From assembly GCA_963758505.1 (NCBI GenBank), contig CAVWVJ010000001.1:1922001-1986000 (forward strand): 64,000 nt of DNA, written 5' to 3'. The notes under the pieces are model-generated. The model was not told the origin of the DNA, ran no database searches, and saw only the letters and a list, made by a program, of their open reading frames with translations. Below are positions 10,431-17,870 of the stretch, piece after piece. The DNA is from Korobacter sp963758505 (GTDB taxonomy: Bacteria > Acidobacteriota > Terriglobia > Terriglobales > Acidobacteriaceae). A program made the position numbers and the translations under genes. Every line of letters starts with the position of its first letter. Position 1 is the stretch's first letter.

Positions 10431-11306
10431 TTACACAAATCCCTTCCAAGCGAACGAGACAAACAACAGGAGTCCGAAAAAGACCGAGTGAACCAGCTCC
10501 GAAACCCCCAGTCGCACCAGCGCGAGGGGAGCGGGCTTCTTGAAGAAGAACAGCAGCCCGCGAACGACCACGGGAATGAACGCCAGGAGCACGAACTTGG
10601 GTAGAACATTCACAGTACAGGCGCCAAAGACCGCGGCGAACATTACGACCTGCCCGAAGAAAAATCCCATTCCACGATAGAAGCGCTCCGCAACTCCCCG
10701 GACGCGCGAATGATGCAAGGTGAGCTGTACGTAATGAATCTGGTCCCCGGCGAAGATCCAGTTCGCCAGCCAGAGCGCCCCAGCGACCGCGTCGAAGCGT
10801 CCTGTTACTACGTAATACGCTGCCGCTGCGGAGGAACTCAGTCCAGCTGCGCCGATCATCTGGGCGATCATGCGGTACTTGCGCGAGATCGAGCGGGCCA
10901 GCATCTGGAGGCCAAAGGCCCCAAAGGCCGCTCCGCCGATTGCAACTAGTCCGAGGTTCTTGCCGCCCCACAGCAGGGCTGTGAGGGTGATGGCGGAGAC
11001 CGTGGCGAGCGCCAGCGCGAACTTAATCGCCAGCATTCGCTCCGGCACCGATTGCGCGCGCATCGGCGAAGTGCCTAGAAGGCTCTCGACCGGGGTGCGC
11101 AGCCAGAAGAGCGATAAAGCCGCGGTTACCAGAAGGACCAGACCGCTGACATTGCTGCCATGCAGGAATCCAACCGCTGCTCCCGACGCGAGCGGGACGA
11201 GCAGCATTCCCCAGGCGCCGTGCTCGCGTGGAATGACCAGGGCTTTGCGTCGCGCTGCCGGAACCATTACGAGGGTTGAAGCCATCTGCGCCATATCGAT
11301 CCTCAT
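10431..11306 (-). CDS. YwiC-like polytopic membrane protein
   Basis: A 291-residue integral membrane protein with about eight hydrophobic segments. The segment IPREHGAWGMLLVPL at its N-terminus is the hallmark of the YwiC-like family (named from Bacillus ywiC), whose function is unknown. A conserved LHHSRVRGVAERFYRG loop is also visible. Two starts are possible: ATG 11304-11306 (chosen) or ATG 11292-11294, which has better spacing from an AGG. The gene begins 10 bp after the radical SAM gene ends and is almost certainly co-transcribed with it. In Bacillus ywiC lies near anaerobic respiration genes, so a link to haem or respiratory membrane biology is possible here, but that is inference. Confidence 0.75.
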   Translation of the reverse strand: MRIDMAQMASTLVMVPAARRKALVIPREHGAWGMLLVPLASGAAVGFLHGSNVSGLVLLVTAALSLFWLRTPVESLLGTSPMRAQSVPERMLAIKFALALATVSAITLTALLWGGKNLGLVAIGGAAFGAFGLQMLARSISRKYRMIAQMIGAAGLSSSAAAAYYVVTGRFDAVAGALWLANWIFAGDQIHYVQLTLHHSRVRGVAERFYRGMGFFFGQVVMFAAVFGACTVNVLPKFVLLAFIPVVVRGLLFFFKKPAPLALVRLGVSELVHSVFFGLLLFVSFAWKGFV

Positions 11307-11316
11307 CAATCTCCGG

Positions 11317-12537
11317 CTACTTCCCCGCTCCGATGTTGGTGAGCGATTTCGGAGTGTAGACACAGAACGGTTCTTCACTCATGTAATTGCCGGTCGCGGC
11401 ATAGGCGCGGGCGCGGCAACCCATGCAGACGTGCTTGAATTCACAGCAGCCGCACTTGCCTTCGAGCTTGTCGTCGTCGCGCAGGTTGTTGAAGACGATG
11501 GAGTGGTTCCAGATATCGGCGAACGGCTGGACGCGCAGGTCGCCGGCGATGGCCGGCAGATAGCCGCAGGGGAAAACTTCGCCCTCGTGGGAGATGAAGC
11601 AGACGCCGGTTCCGGCGAGGCAGCCCTTGGTCATGGCGGACATCTCGCCGGGATGGCCGGCAGGATGTGCGCTGGCGGCGTGAGCCGGATGAACACTGGG
11701 ACGGATCACCACTCCGGTAGATCCGGGCATCATCATGTCGGTCGGACCGATGGCGGGCGCGGACTCTGCAGAAGGTGCAACGTTTCCATAAAGCTTGCGG
11801 TCGGCCGCGCGGCGCTGCCGGGCAACGCGATAGTAATGCGGCGCGCAGGTCGCCTTCAGCTCAATTCCGCCTTCGAGGGAACGATCGTAGAACCAGTTCA
11901 ACATCTCCTCGTATTCCTGCGGCGGGACCATCTGTTCTTCGGCGATATCGACGCCGCAGCCTACGGGAACGAGCAGGAAAGTGTGCAGAGCGTCGGCGCC
12001 GATTTCGCGTGACAAGCTCAGCACCGAAGGAAGCTGGCTGGCGTTGTGCCGGGCAATGGTCATGTTGATCTGCACCGACATGCCGAGTTCCTTCAGGTTG
12101 CGCAAGCCATAGACCGCAGCCTCGAAGGCTCCGGGAATTCCGCGGAAGGTATCGTGGGTGTGGGCGTCGGCTCCGTCCAGGCTGATCGAGACCCGGCGTA
12201 CGCCGCTATCGACGATCTTGCGCGCGACTTCCTTCGTGACCAGGGTGCCATTCGTCGCCAGCGCCACGCGGATACCCTTCTCGGTGGCGAAGCGAGCGAG
12301 TTGGAAAATGTCAGGACGGTACAACGGTTCTCCGCCGCTGAGGACCAGGATCGGACTGCAGAAATCGGCGATTTGCGAAATGATATCGAGGGCACGCGGG
12401 GTGGAAAGGTCCCGGGGAGAAGCCAGCTCGGTTGCGGTTGCGCGGCAATGGACGCAGCGCAAATTGCAACCCTTGGTCACTTCCCAGAAAATCAATCGGG
12501 GCGTGTATTCCTTCTTCCCTGCTCCTGTTGCTGTCAT
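11317..12537 (-). CDS. Radical SAM/SPASM protein, NirJ/AhbD-like
   Basis: A 406-residue radical SAM enzyme. The 4Fe-4S motif CNLRCVHC (C24, C28, C31) and the GGEP motif (68-71) are intact. The C-terminal third has a SPASM-type cysteine set (GCLAGTGVC, FPCGYLP, CGCCEFKHVCMGC, EPFC) that would ligate auxiliary clusters. The opening PRLIFWEVTKGCNLRCVHCRA closely follows the NirJ/AhbC/AhbD enzymes of haem d1 and alternative haem synthesis. PqqE-like peptide modification is the other possibility, but no precursor peptide is seen nearby. An unusual stretch rich in His, Ala and Pro (about residues 270-300, SVHPAHAASAHPAGHPGE) separates the two domains. The context of cytochromes and a CRP-like site favours a haem role. 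Confidence 0.75.
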   Translation of the reverse strand: MTATGAGKKEYTPRLIFWEVTKGCNLRCVHCRATATELASPRDLSTPRALDIISQIADFCSPILVLSGGEPLYRPDIFQLARFATEKGIRVALATNGTLVTKEVARKIVDSGVRRVSISLDGADAHTHDTFRGIPGAFEAAVYGLRNLKELGMSVQINMTIARHNASQLPSVLSLSREIGADALHTFLLVPVGCGVDIAEEQMVPPQEYEEMLNWFYDRSLEGGIELKATCAPHYYRVARQRRAADRKLYGNVAPSAESAPAIGPTDMMMPGSTGVVIRPSVHPAHAASAHPAGHPGEMSAMTKGCLAGTGVCFISHEGEVFPCGYLPAIAGDLRVQPFADIWNHSIVFNNLRDDDKLEGKCGCCEFKHVCMGCRARAYAATGNYMSEEPFCVYTPKSLTNIGAGK

Positions 12538-12629
12538 TCAGTCTCCTTGCCCGTCTTCGCGGGTCTTTATGGACAGTTCCAAGATAGGAAATCGGCGAAC
12601 AACCCTCGGTGCCTTGCGTCACGTAGGCT

Positions 12630-12645
12630 TGTGATGTACGTCACT
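12630..12645. promoter_or_regulatory. CRP/FNR-type palindrome between radical SAM and DUF4184 genes
   Basis: TGTGATGTACGTCACT matches 9 of 10 half-site bases of TGTGA-N6-TCACA. It lies 93 bp upstream of the radical SAM start and 51 bp upstream of the DUF4184 start. A -10-like TATCTT at 12581-12586 (minus) would put the site near -63, a class I position. On the plus strand GATAAT at 12682-12687 precedes the DUF4184 start very closely. Which gene it controls is open. Confidence 0.6.
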
Positions 12646-12695
12646 CCGGGGGTTCTCCTTCCGAGATCGCCAGGGTTACGGGATAATCGGAAGGA

Positions 12696-13478
12696 ATGCC
12701 ATTTACCGTTTCGCATGCAGCCGCCGTGCTGCCCTTCCGCCGTACCCGCCTGCCCTGGTCGGCGCTGGTCATCGGCAGCTTTGGGCCAGATTTTGAGTAT
12801 TTTCTTCGAGTTTCAGGGGACAGCCGCGCATGGCACCAGAGCCCTGATCTTTTCCTCTACTGCTTTCCGTTTACGCTTCTGGCTTTCTACGTTTTCCACC
12901 TCGTCATCCAACGTCCGGTGACGGGCCTGTTGCCGGCCTCGGTGCAGCGACGCCTTGCTCCCGCGGAAAAGGCGCTCCCGAAGAATCTCGCCGATGTTCT
13001 CTGGCTCTTCGCGGCGCTCGCCCTGGGTCTCGCGACTCACGTGCTGTGGGACTCCTTTACCCATGGGCATACCTGGCCGACTGAGCACATTGCAGTGCTC
13101 CATAACAGGCTGGGTCTCCCATTCGCCCCCTATATGCCGGGTTGGGCTTTTTTGCAGTTTCTCAGCACGATCCTAGGGCTCGTGATTCTCGGCATCTGGC
13201 TGGCGGTCTGGTATCGCACAACGCCGGCGCGCAACATCGAACCGAGAGGGCCTTCCGCAGGCGTGAGTTTTCTCCTGCTTGCGGCCATGGCCTTGGTTGC
13301 GCTTGCAGGCGCTACCTGGCGCGCCGTGTCGGAATTTGGCTATGTGCGGTTGACGATTCGCGGATCGAAGTTCCAGGTTCTTTTCGTGATCGCAGCAATT
13401 GCCTGGTTTCTCTGGGAGATATTCCTCTACTCACTGATCGTAACCATCCTGGAGAAAAGAAAAGAGGCTCATGGCTGA
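12696..13478 (+). CDS. DUF4184 family membrane protein
   Basis: A 260-residue integral membrane protein. The N-terminus MPFTVSHAAAVLPFRR and the following IGSFGPDFEYFL and AWHQSPDLFLYCFPF segments are the family signature, with conserved His/Asp residues resembling membrane-bound metal-dependent hydrolases (YdjM-like). A DSFTHGHTW segment adds more His residues. About six transmembrane helices are predicted by hydrophobicity. The start at 12696 overlaps a GGAAGGA with almost no spacing and has GATAAT 9 bp upstream, so the mRNA may be nearly leaderless. Function unknown. The stop codon lies inside the terminator hairpin that follows. Confidence 0.75.
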   Translation: MPFTVSHAAAVLPFRRTRLPWSALVIGSFGPDFEYFLRVSGDSRAWHQSPDLFLYCFPFTLLAFYVFHLVIQRPVTGLLPASVQRRLAPAEKALPKNLADVLWLFAALALGLATHVLWDSFTHGHTWPTEHIAVLHNRLGLPFAPYMPGWAFLQFLSTILGLVILGIWLAVWYRTTPARNIEPRGPSAGVSFLLLAAMALVALAGATWRAVSEFGYVRLTIRGSKFQVLFVIAAIAWFLWEIFLYSLIVTILEKRKEAHG

Positions 13479-13485
13479 GCCTCTT
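13451..13485 (-). terminator. Terminator of the cytochrome cluster, overlapping the DUF4184 stop
   Basis: Perfect 10-bp arms AAGAGGCTCA and TGAGCCTCTT with loop TGGC. On the minus strand it is followed by TTTTCTTTTCT, making it a strong terminator for the heptahaem cytochrome gene. The plus-strand DUF4184 stop codon (13476-13478) is part of the right arm. Confidence 0.85.
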
Positions 13486-13510
13486 GCCTCATGACACGGG
13501 CTGCTGTGTG

Positions 13511-15019
13511 CTATTGCACCCCGCCGGTATGACAATCGGAGCAATTCACCTGGCTCAGGTCGCCGATATCCACCGGATGCTTGAATGGAACGCCCAGCGC
13601 CGATCCCGCCGTCTGTACGCCGCCTTCTTCCTGCGAAAGGAGCGTGTGGCAGATCGTGCAATCCTTGCTGATGACCTTTCCCTCTTTGCTGACGTGGTTG
13701 CCGTCGTGACAGCGGAAGCATCCGTTGTAGTAGAAGTGGCCGATATTATTGGGATGCGTCTTCCAGTCCAGCTTCATCTCCGGAAACGTTGTGGTTTTGA
13801 AGATGCGCTGTAGTTCGGCGGTAGCGTCCTGAATCTGCTGCGATTTTTGCTGCGCTACCTGCGGATACGTGCTCGCATAATACTTTGGGAACTCCGCCGC
13901 AATTGTCTTCAAGGCTTCGTCGGTACTCTTGTACTCCTTGGTCAGGACGGTGACCGCCTGTTGTTTCACGTAGGGCAGCGAAGCGTCGATCCGGCCGGCC
14001 GCAAGCGAATTATCCACCGAGCGATCCGGCGGCACGTAAATGTGGGATGGGCGATTGTGGCAATCGATGCAATCCATCTTTCGCTGAGGAGCTTTGGCGA
14101 CCTGGTCCGCCGAAACTGGATTGTCTTTGGTGAAGTATTCGGTGACGACGCCCTTGAGGTTGATCGCTTTCACGTACGAGATGTTCTGGCGCTTTTCGTC
14201 GGAGATGTAAGAGATCTTGTTTTCAATGTTCATGTGCCAGTGGATGCCGGTCGCCATGCCATTGTTCGCGTCGCCGCCGCCGGTCTTTACCAGCAGGTTG
14301 ATGGTACGCGGGGTGTTCTTCTCGTCGTAACCAAAATGGTTGATCGTCTTCAACTGCGCCCCCCAGAACTTCTGGGGCCAGTGACACTGTTCGCAAGTCT
14401 GGGCCGCGGGACGAAGGTTTTGTACCGGAGACGGAATCGGCCGCGGAAAGGTATTGAAAGTCGCGGCATACACTTGCCGTAAGCCCGACATCTTCGACTT
14501 CACATACCAGGAGGCGCCCGAGCCGACATGGCACTCCACGCAGGCGACGCGCGCGTGAGGGGATTGCTGATAGGCCGTAAACTCCGGATGCATGACGGTA
14601 TGGCAGAGCTCTCCGCAGAACTGCACCGAATCGGTGAACTCGTAGGCGCGATAGCTTCCCACCGCGCTGAGCATCAGGAACACCACCACGAAAGACAGTA
14701 CGAAGGCGGCGGAACTGCGCTGCTGCGGGCTATTGAGGTCCAGGGTCGGCAGCGATGCGTGTCCACGGCGACGACGCTCCCAAAACATTCCCAAGGGGAT
14801 CAGCACCAGGCCGAGCACGAGAAATCCCGGCATCACCATGTAGCCGAGAATGCCGACGTAGGCATTCGGGTGGGACGACATGACGTCGATCAGAAACAGG
14901 AAGAGGATGTTCGCAGCCGCGACAATGGCCAGCGCCATTCCGACAAGGCTGATCATGTTGCGGGCTAATTTTCTGTTCGGTTGCTCGCCCTTCGTATCAT
15001 TTCCGTTTATATCCGGCAT
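13511..15019 (-). CDS. NapC/NirT-like membrane-anchored heptahaem cytochrome c
   Basis: A 502-residue membrane-bound cytochrome likely to pass electrons from quinol to periplasmic partners. The start at ATG 15017-15019 follows GGGAGG with good spacing. Three hydrophobic segments occupy residues about 20-125 (the last is SSAAFVLSFVVVFLMLSAV), and the haem domain follows. Haem motifs are one CXXXCH (CGELCH) and six CXXCH (CVECH, CEQCH, CIDCH, CFRCH, CTICH, CSDCH). The pattern CHTVMHPEFTAYQQSPHARVACVECH is that of NapC/NirT-type cytochromes and supplies the Met/His ligands. It is the last gene of the electron-transfer cluster and ends at a strong terminator. A role as quinol dehydrogenase is inferred from family. 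Confidence 0.85.
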   Translation of the reverse strand: MPDINGNDTKGEQPNRKLARNMISLVGMALAIVAAANILFLFLIDVMSSHPNAYVGILGYMVMPGFLVLGLVLIPLGMFWERRRRGHASLPTLDLNSPQQRSSAAFVLSFVVVFLMLSAVGSYRAYEFTDSVQFCGELCHTVMHPEFTAYQQSPHARVACVECHVGSGASWYVKSKMSGLRQVYAATFNTFPRPIPSPVQNLRPAAQTCEQCHWPQKFWGAQLKTINHFGYDEKNTPRTINLLVKTGGGDANNGMATGIHWHMNIENKISYISDEKRQNISYVKAINLKGVVTEYFTKDNPVSADQVAKAPQRKMDCIDCHNRPSHIYVPPDRSVDNSLAAGRIDASLPYVKQQAVTVLTKEYKSTDEALKTIAAEFPKYYASTYPQVAQQKSQQIQDATAELQRIFKTTTFPEMKLDWKTHPNNIGHFYYNGCFRCHDGNHVSKEGKVISKDCTICHTLLSQEEGGVQTAGSALGVPFKHPVDIGDLSQVNCSDCHTGGVQ

Positions 15020-15064
15020 TCTCTTTCCTCCCGAATAGCCGCTTCGGCTCAAATCCCAAAACTT

Positions 15065-15090
15065 ACCGGCAGTGTGCGAACACTGCCGGT
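15065..15090 (-). promoter_or_regulatory. Perfect hairpin between two cytochrome genes
   Basis: Arms ACCGGCAGTGT and ACACTGCCGGT pair perfectly over 11 bp with a 4-nt loop. It lies between the undecahaem cytochrome stop (15116) and the heptahaem start (15019). The following minus-strand sequence has only TTTT after AAG, so it looks more like an mRNA-stabilising or attenuating structure than a full terminator. Confidence 0.55.
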
Positions 15091-15115
15091 GTGGCGAAAT
15101 TCAACAATTGCAGAG

Positions 15116-16540
15116 CTAATCATGGGCTGCGACGCTCTTTGCTTCTGACTCTTCTACGGCTTCTGTTTCCGACCCCGGGGCCTGAGCAAGGGCTTCCGTA
15201 TCCAGCGGATGCTCGTGCTGGTAATGTTCAATGCTCATACGGCCATCGAGCCATGCCCAATTCATGGGATAGGCAGCAGGGTCGTAAATCACCATGTAGA
15301 AATGCCAGACGAGGATTGCCAGGGTGGCCAGAATCGCTTCGTAGAAGTGAATGGTGAGCGCTACATCGATTGTCCAGCGTGGAATGACGGTGCCCACGCC
15401 GACCTTGAACCACGCCATCAAGCCGGTGGAAGCCATAACGATCGTGCCCCAAACCAGCGCCCAGTACTCCATCTTCTCGGCATAGTTAAAGCGTTTGTAT
15501 AAAGGTTTCCTGTCGATGAAACCGAGGTAGTAGAGGGCGGTGTCGCGGGTATCGGTTACGTCCTTCCACTCGGGCAGGAAGTCCAGGATCAGTTTGCGTC
15601 CTTCGGCCGAGAAGGCCGCGTAGAGCACGTGATAGATCCCCGTCAGGATCAGGACAACGCCCGCGATGCGGTGCACCACGCTGCGGAACCTTTCGCTGTT
15701 TCCCAGCAGGAACGCGAAGATCGAGTTGGGGAATTTGAGAGCGAAGCCGGTAAAAACGAGGACAAAGAAGCTGATCAGCAAGAGCAAATGCTGGGCGCGC
15801 TGCCGCTTCGACATGCGGAAGAGAATGCGCGGAGAAGCTTTACGGCTGTCCTGCAGCTTCCGGCGGAAGATGACGATGTTGTGCAGCAACATCCCGCCGA
15901 TGGTGAAAACGATCATCCAAATGTAAAACTTCGAGACCAGGTTGACGATCTTGCCGCCGACGTCGCTGCCGGCTGACATCGCATCGAGGTGAACCTTGCC
16001 CTTGATGAAGTTGTCATTGGCGCCGGGATGGCATTGGCCGCAGGTCTTCGCCAGGTTCGCATGGTTGATGGACGAATTGGGATCGCTGGAAGGCAGAATA
16101 TTGTGCGCGGTGTGGCAGCTGGCACAGTTTGCGGCGATGGTCGAACCCATCTTCGATGCCATGCCGTGATAGCTGGCAAGATAGGTCGTCTCGCGCCGTC
16201 CCTGGATGCCGAATTCGTTGGAGAGCTTCACGCCCTCATGGCAGTTGGCGCAGGTGACATTGGAAATGTTCGCTGCCGAGACCGAAGAATTCGGATCGCT
16301 GGGCTTCTTGATACCGTGGATCCCGTGACAATCGGTGCAGACCGGAGCATTCCACACTCCCCGGGCGATGGCCTTGCCGTGAATGCTCGCGGTGTACTGT
16401 TTGCTCTCATTCCCGTGGCACTTGGCGCAGGTATTCGGGACATTGAACTTGAAGATCGGGGATGCCGGATCGCGTGCCGTGAGAATGTCGTGTTCGACCG
16501 TGACAGTCGGTACAAACGGCCGCGGTTTGCGAGCCGCCAT
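15116..16540 (-). CDS. Multihaem cytochrome c fused to cytochrome b, C-terminal part after frameshift
   Basis: Second half of a gene split by a frameshift at about 16496. Real homology begins at residue 16 of this frame (EHDILTARDP...). The first 15 residues are an out-of-frame translation of the preceding haem site. It carries five CXXCH motifs (CAKCH, CTDCH, CANCH, CASCH, CGQCH), then from about residue 185 five membrane helices with paired histidines (LLHNIVIF, AQHLLLLISF, VVHRIAG, TIHFYEA, VWHFYMVIY). These are typical of the cytochrome b561/formate dehydrogenase gamma type that oxidises quinol in the inner membrane. The joined protein would have 658 residues, 11 c-haems and a di-haem b domain. 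The C-terminus is acidic and cytoplasmic. Confidence 0.8.
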   Translation of the reverse strand: MAARKPRPFVPTVTVEHDILTARDPASPIFKFNVPNTCAKCHGNESKQYTASIHGKAIARGVWNAPVCTDCHGIHGIKKPSDPNSSVSAANISNVTCANCHEGVKLSNEFGIQGRRETTYLASYHGMASKMGSTIAANCASCHTAHNILPSSDPNSSINHANLAKTCGQCHPGANDNFIKGKVHLDAMSAGSDVGGKIVNLVSKFYIWMIVFTIGGMLLHNIVIFRRKLQDSRKASPRILFRMSKRQRAQHLLLLISFFVLVFTGFALKFPNSIFAFLLGNSERFRSVVHRIAGVVLILTGIYHVLYAAFSAEGRKLILDFLPEWKDVTDTRDTALYYLGFIDRKPLYKRFNYAEKMEYWALVWGTIVMASTGLMAWFKVGVGTVIPRWTIDVALTIHFYEAILATLAILVWHFYMVIYDPAAYPMNWAWLDGRMSIEHYQHEHPLDTEALAQAPGSETEAVEESEAKSVAAHD

Positions 16541-17093
16541 TCACCGCCTTGCCGTGCACACTGTCCTCATAGGAACTGTAGGGAGCGGTGCTCAGGCCGG
16601 CGCTCTGCATGGTTGCCTTGTTGCTGTGGCAGCTTCCGCAGGTGTTGGGAATGTTGTGGCGGTTCACCCGCGAGGCCGGATCGCTTGCCGGAAGCAGCTC
16701 ATGTACGCTTCCGTGGCAGTCCTGGCACTGGGCTGCTTTGCCGTCCCCTGCCTTGATCGCCTTGGCGTGCACGCCGTGGTCGTACTTGCTTTGTTCGTCC
16801 GCGTGACAGGTGGCACATTGCGGCTTGGTTGACGCTGGATCATGAGGCGCACCGTTGATCTCCGTGTGGCAATCGGTGCAATTGAATGCGCTATGGATCG
16901 AAGCCTTGAACTTGGCATCATCCACGTGCAGGCTGACTTGTTTTCCGTTGTCGTCCTTGGTCATCGAGGCATCGCTGTGGCAGGCGAGGCACTCGTCGTT
17001 GTTGATTGTCTTTTTCTTCGGTGCGGCGTTTGCCTGTGCGATCGTGAAGAGCAGGATCGCCAAGATCAACCAAATGGAACACTTCGGTTTCAC
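16407..17093 (-). CDS. Multihaem cytochrome c fused to cytochrome b, N-terminal part before frameshift
   Basis: First half of the split cytochrome. It begins at ATG 17091-17093 with a signal peptide (MKPKCSIWLILAILLFTIAQANA) and carries six CXXCH sites: CLACH, CTDCH, CATCH, CQDCH, CGSCH and CTDCH. These are spaced in the repeating CHG-x-H...SDP...NTC pattern shared with the second half. After Gly199 (16497-16499) the frame goes wrong: it reads RTRHSHGTRS and stops at 16407, whereas the +1-shifted frame continues with EHDILTARDPASP, exactly the repeat expected. One extra base near 16496 explains this. It could be a sequencing error or a genuine inactivating mutation. It is encoded 47 bp downstream of the monohaem cytochrome c gene. 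Confidence 0.8.
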   Translation of the reverse strand: MKPKCSIWLILAILLFTIAQANAAPKKKTINNDECLACHSDASMTKDDNGKQVSLHVDDAKFKASIHSAFNCTDCHTEINGAPHDPASTKPQCATCHADEQSKYDHGVHAKAIKAGDGKAAQCQDCHGSVHELLPASDPASRVNRHNIPNTCGSCHSNKATMQSAGLSTAPYSSYEDSVHGKAVNGGSQTAAVCTDCHGRTRHSHGTRSGIPDLQVQCPEYLRQVPRE

Positions 17094-17140
17094 AATTCCC
17101 TCAAATCAGCGCCAACCAGCGCCTGGAATGCAACAAACAG

Positions 17141-17446
17141 CTACTTCTTGAGCGTGCGGACGTACTTGGCGACGGCAGCGATGTCGTCGTTGCTGAGTTT
17201 GCCTTCATAACCCGGCATCTTTCCCTTGCCCTTGGCGACAACCGCCTGGATATCAGCGTCGGAGGACTTCTGAAATTCCGGGGAGTTCAGGTCGCGGGAG
17301 CCCATCTTTTTGGCCATTGCACCGGCGCCGTCGGCACCATGGCAGCTGGCGCACTTCGCCTTGTAGACCTCGCCGCCGTCGGCAGCGAAGGCGGTCAGGC
17401 TCATGGCAGCCAGGGCAGCCACAGTCAGAATTGCTTTCGATTTCAT
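17141..17446 (-). CDS. Periplasmic monohaem class I cytochrome c
   Basis: A 101-residue soluble cytochrome. The start at ATG 17444-17446 gives a signal peptide (MKSKAILTVAALAAMSLTAFA|ADGG). The haem site is CASCH (C32, C35, H36), and the distal ligand is Met77 in GKGKMPGYEGKLS. The C-terminal DIAAVAKYVRTL helix is the classic class I helix that packs against the haem edge. Longer upstream starts lack the signal peptide. Its place between the mtrAB-like pair and the membrane cytochromes suggests a periplasmic electron shuttle between them. A CRP-like site lies 130 bp upstream. Confidence 0.9.
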   Translation of the reverse strand: MKSKAILTVAALAAMSLTAFAADGGEVYKAKCASCHGADGAGAMAKKMGSRDLNSPEFQKSSDADIQAVVAKGKGKMPGYEGKLSNDDIAAVAKYVRTLKK

Positions 17447-17567
17447 GTGAAATACCTTCCCTGTAGAGTTTTCGAACGTGCTCCGGAGGGAGCGGTAAGA
17501 CCCAATCCGGAACTCTGTAAGGTCGCAGATCAGTCCCTTTCCCGCAGTGAGACTTCGCACGTCGCCA

Positions 17568-17583
17568 TGTGACCCGCATCACG
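17568..17583 (-). promoter_or_regulatory. CRP/FNR-type palindrome upstream of cytochrome c
   Basis: TGTGACCCGCATCACG matches 9 of 10 half-site bases. It lies 122 bp upstream of the cytochrome c start codon. No good -10 is seen at the class II distance, so promoter geometry is uncertain here. The rest of the 17447-17870 spacer shows no gene. Confidence 0.55.
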
Positions 17584-17821
17584 TGACATTGTGTCGTTGC
17601 GAAAATGAACACCTACGGGCGAAGCGTGAGGAAGCAACGCAAGTACTGGAAAGCAGCGGATCCAGGAGAGATAGGAATGATCGAAGCGGCGTGTATGGGA
17701 AGACGACTTGCGAGTCGGGAGCACGATTGTGACGTGCGAACATTCTCAGGGTTTCGGGCTTTTGCGAACGTTGTATTTCGCTACTCTCCCGGCCTGGGCC
17801 AACCAGCGGCGATCTGTCACG

Positions 17822-17846
17822 AAAAAGCCCCACTTTGCAGTGGGGC
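17822..17846 (-). terminator. Terminator of the mtrAB-like operon
   Basis: Arms GCCCCACT and AGTGGGGC with loop TTGC are followed on the minus strand by TTTTTC. It is a strong intrinsic terminator 25 bp after the barrel gene, separating it from the downstream cytochrome c gene. Confidence 0.9.
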
Positions 17847-17870
17847 CAAACAAGGCAGGAGGTTGACTTT

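Noticed and set aside
9244..10971. Upstream extension of the amino-acid permease frame
   Set aside because: The extra 576 codons are the reverse complement of the Rieske oxygenase gene. The permease signature starts shortly after ATG 9243.
17447..17870. Short open frames between the cytochrome c and barrel genes
   Set aside because: They overlap the terminator and the CRP-type site and have no ribosome-binding sites. The region is best read as regulatory.
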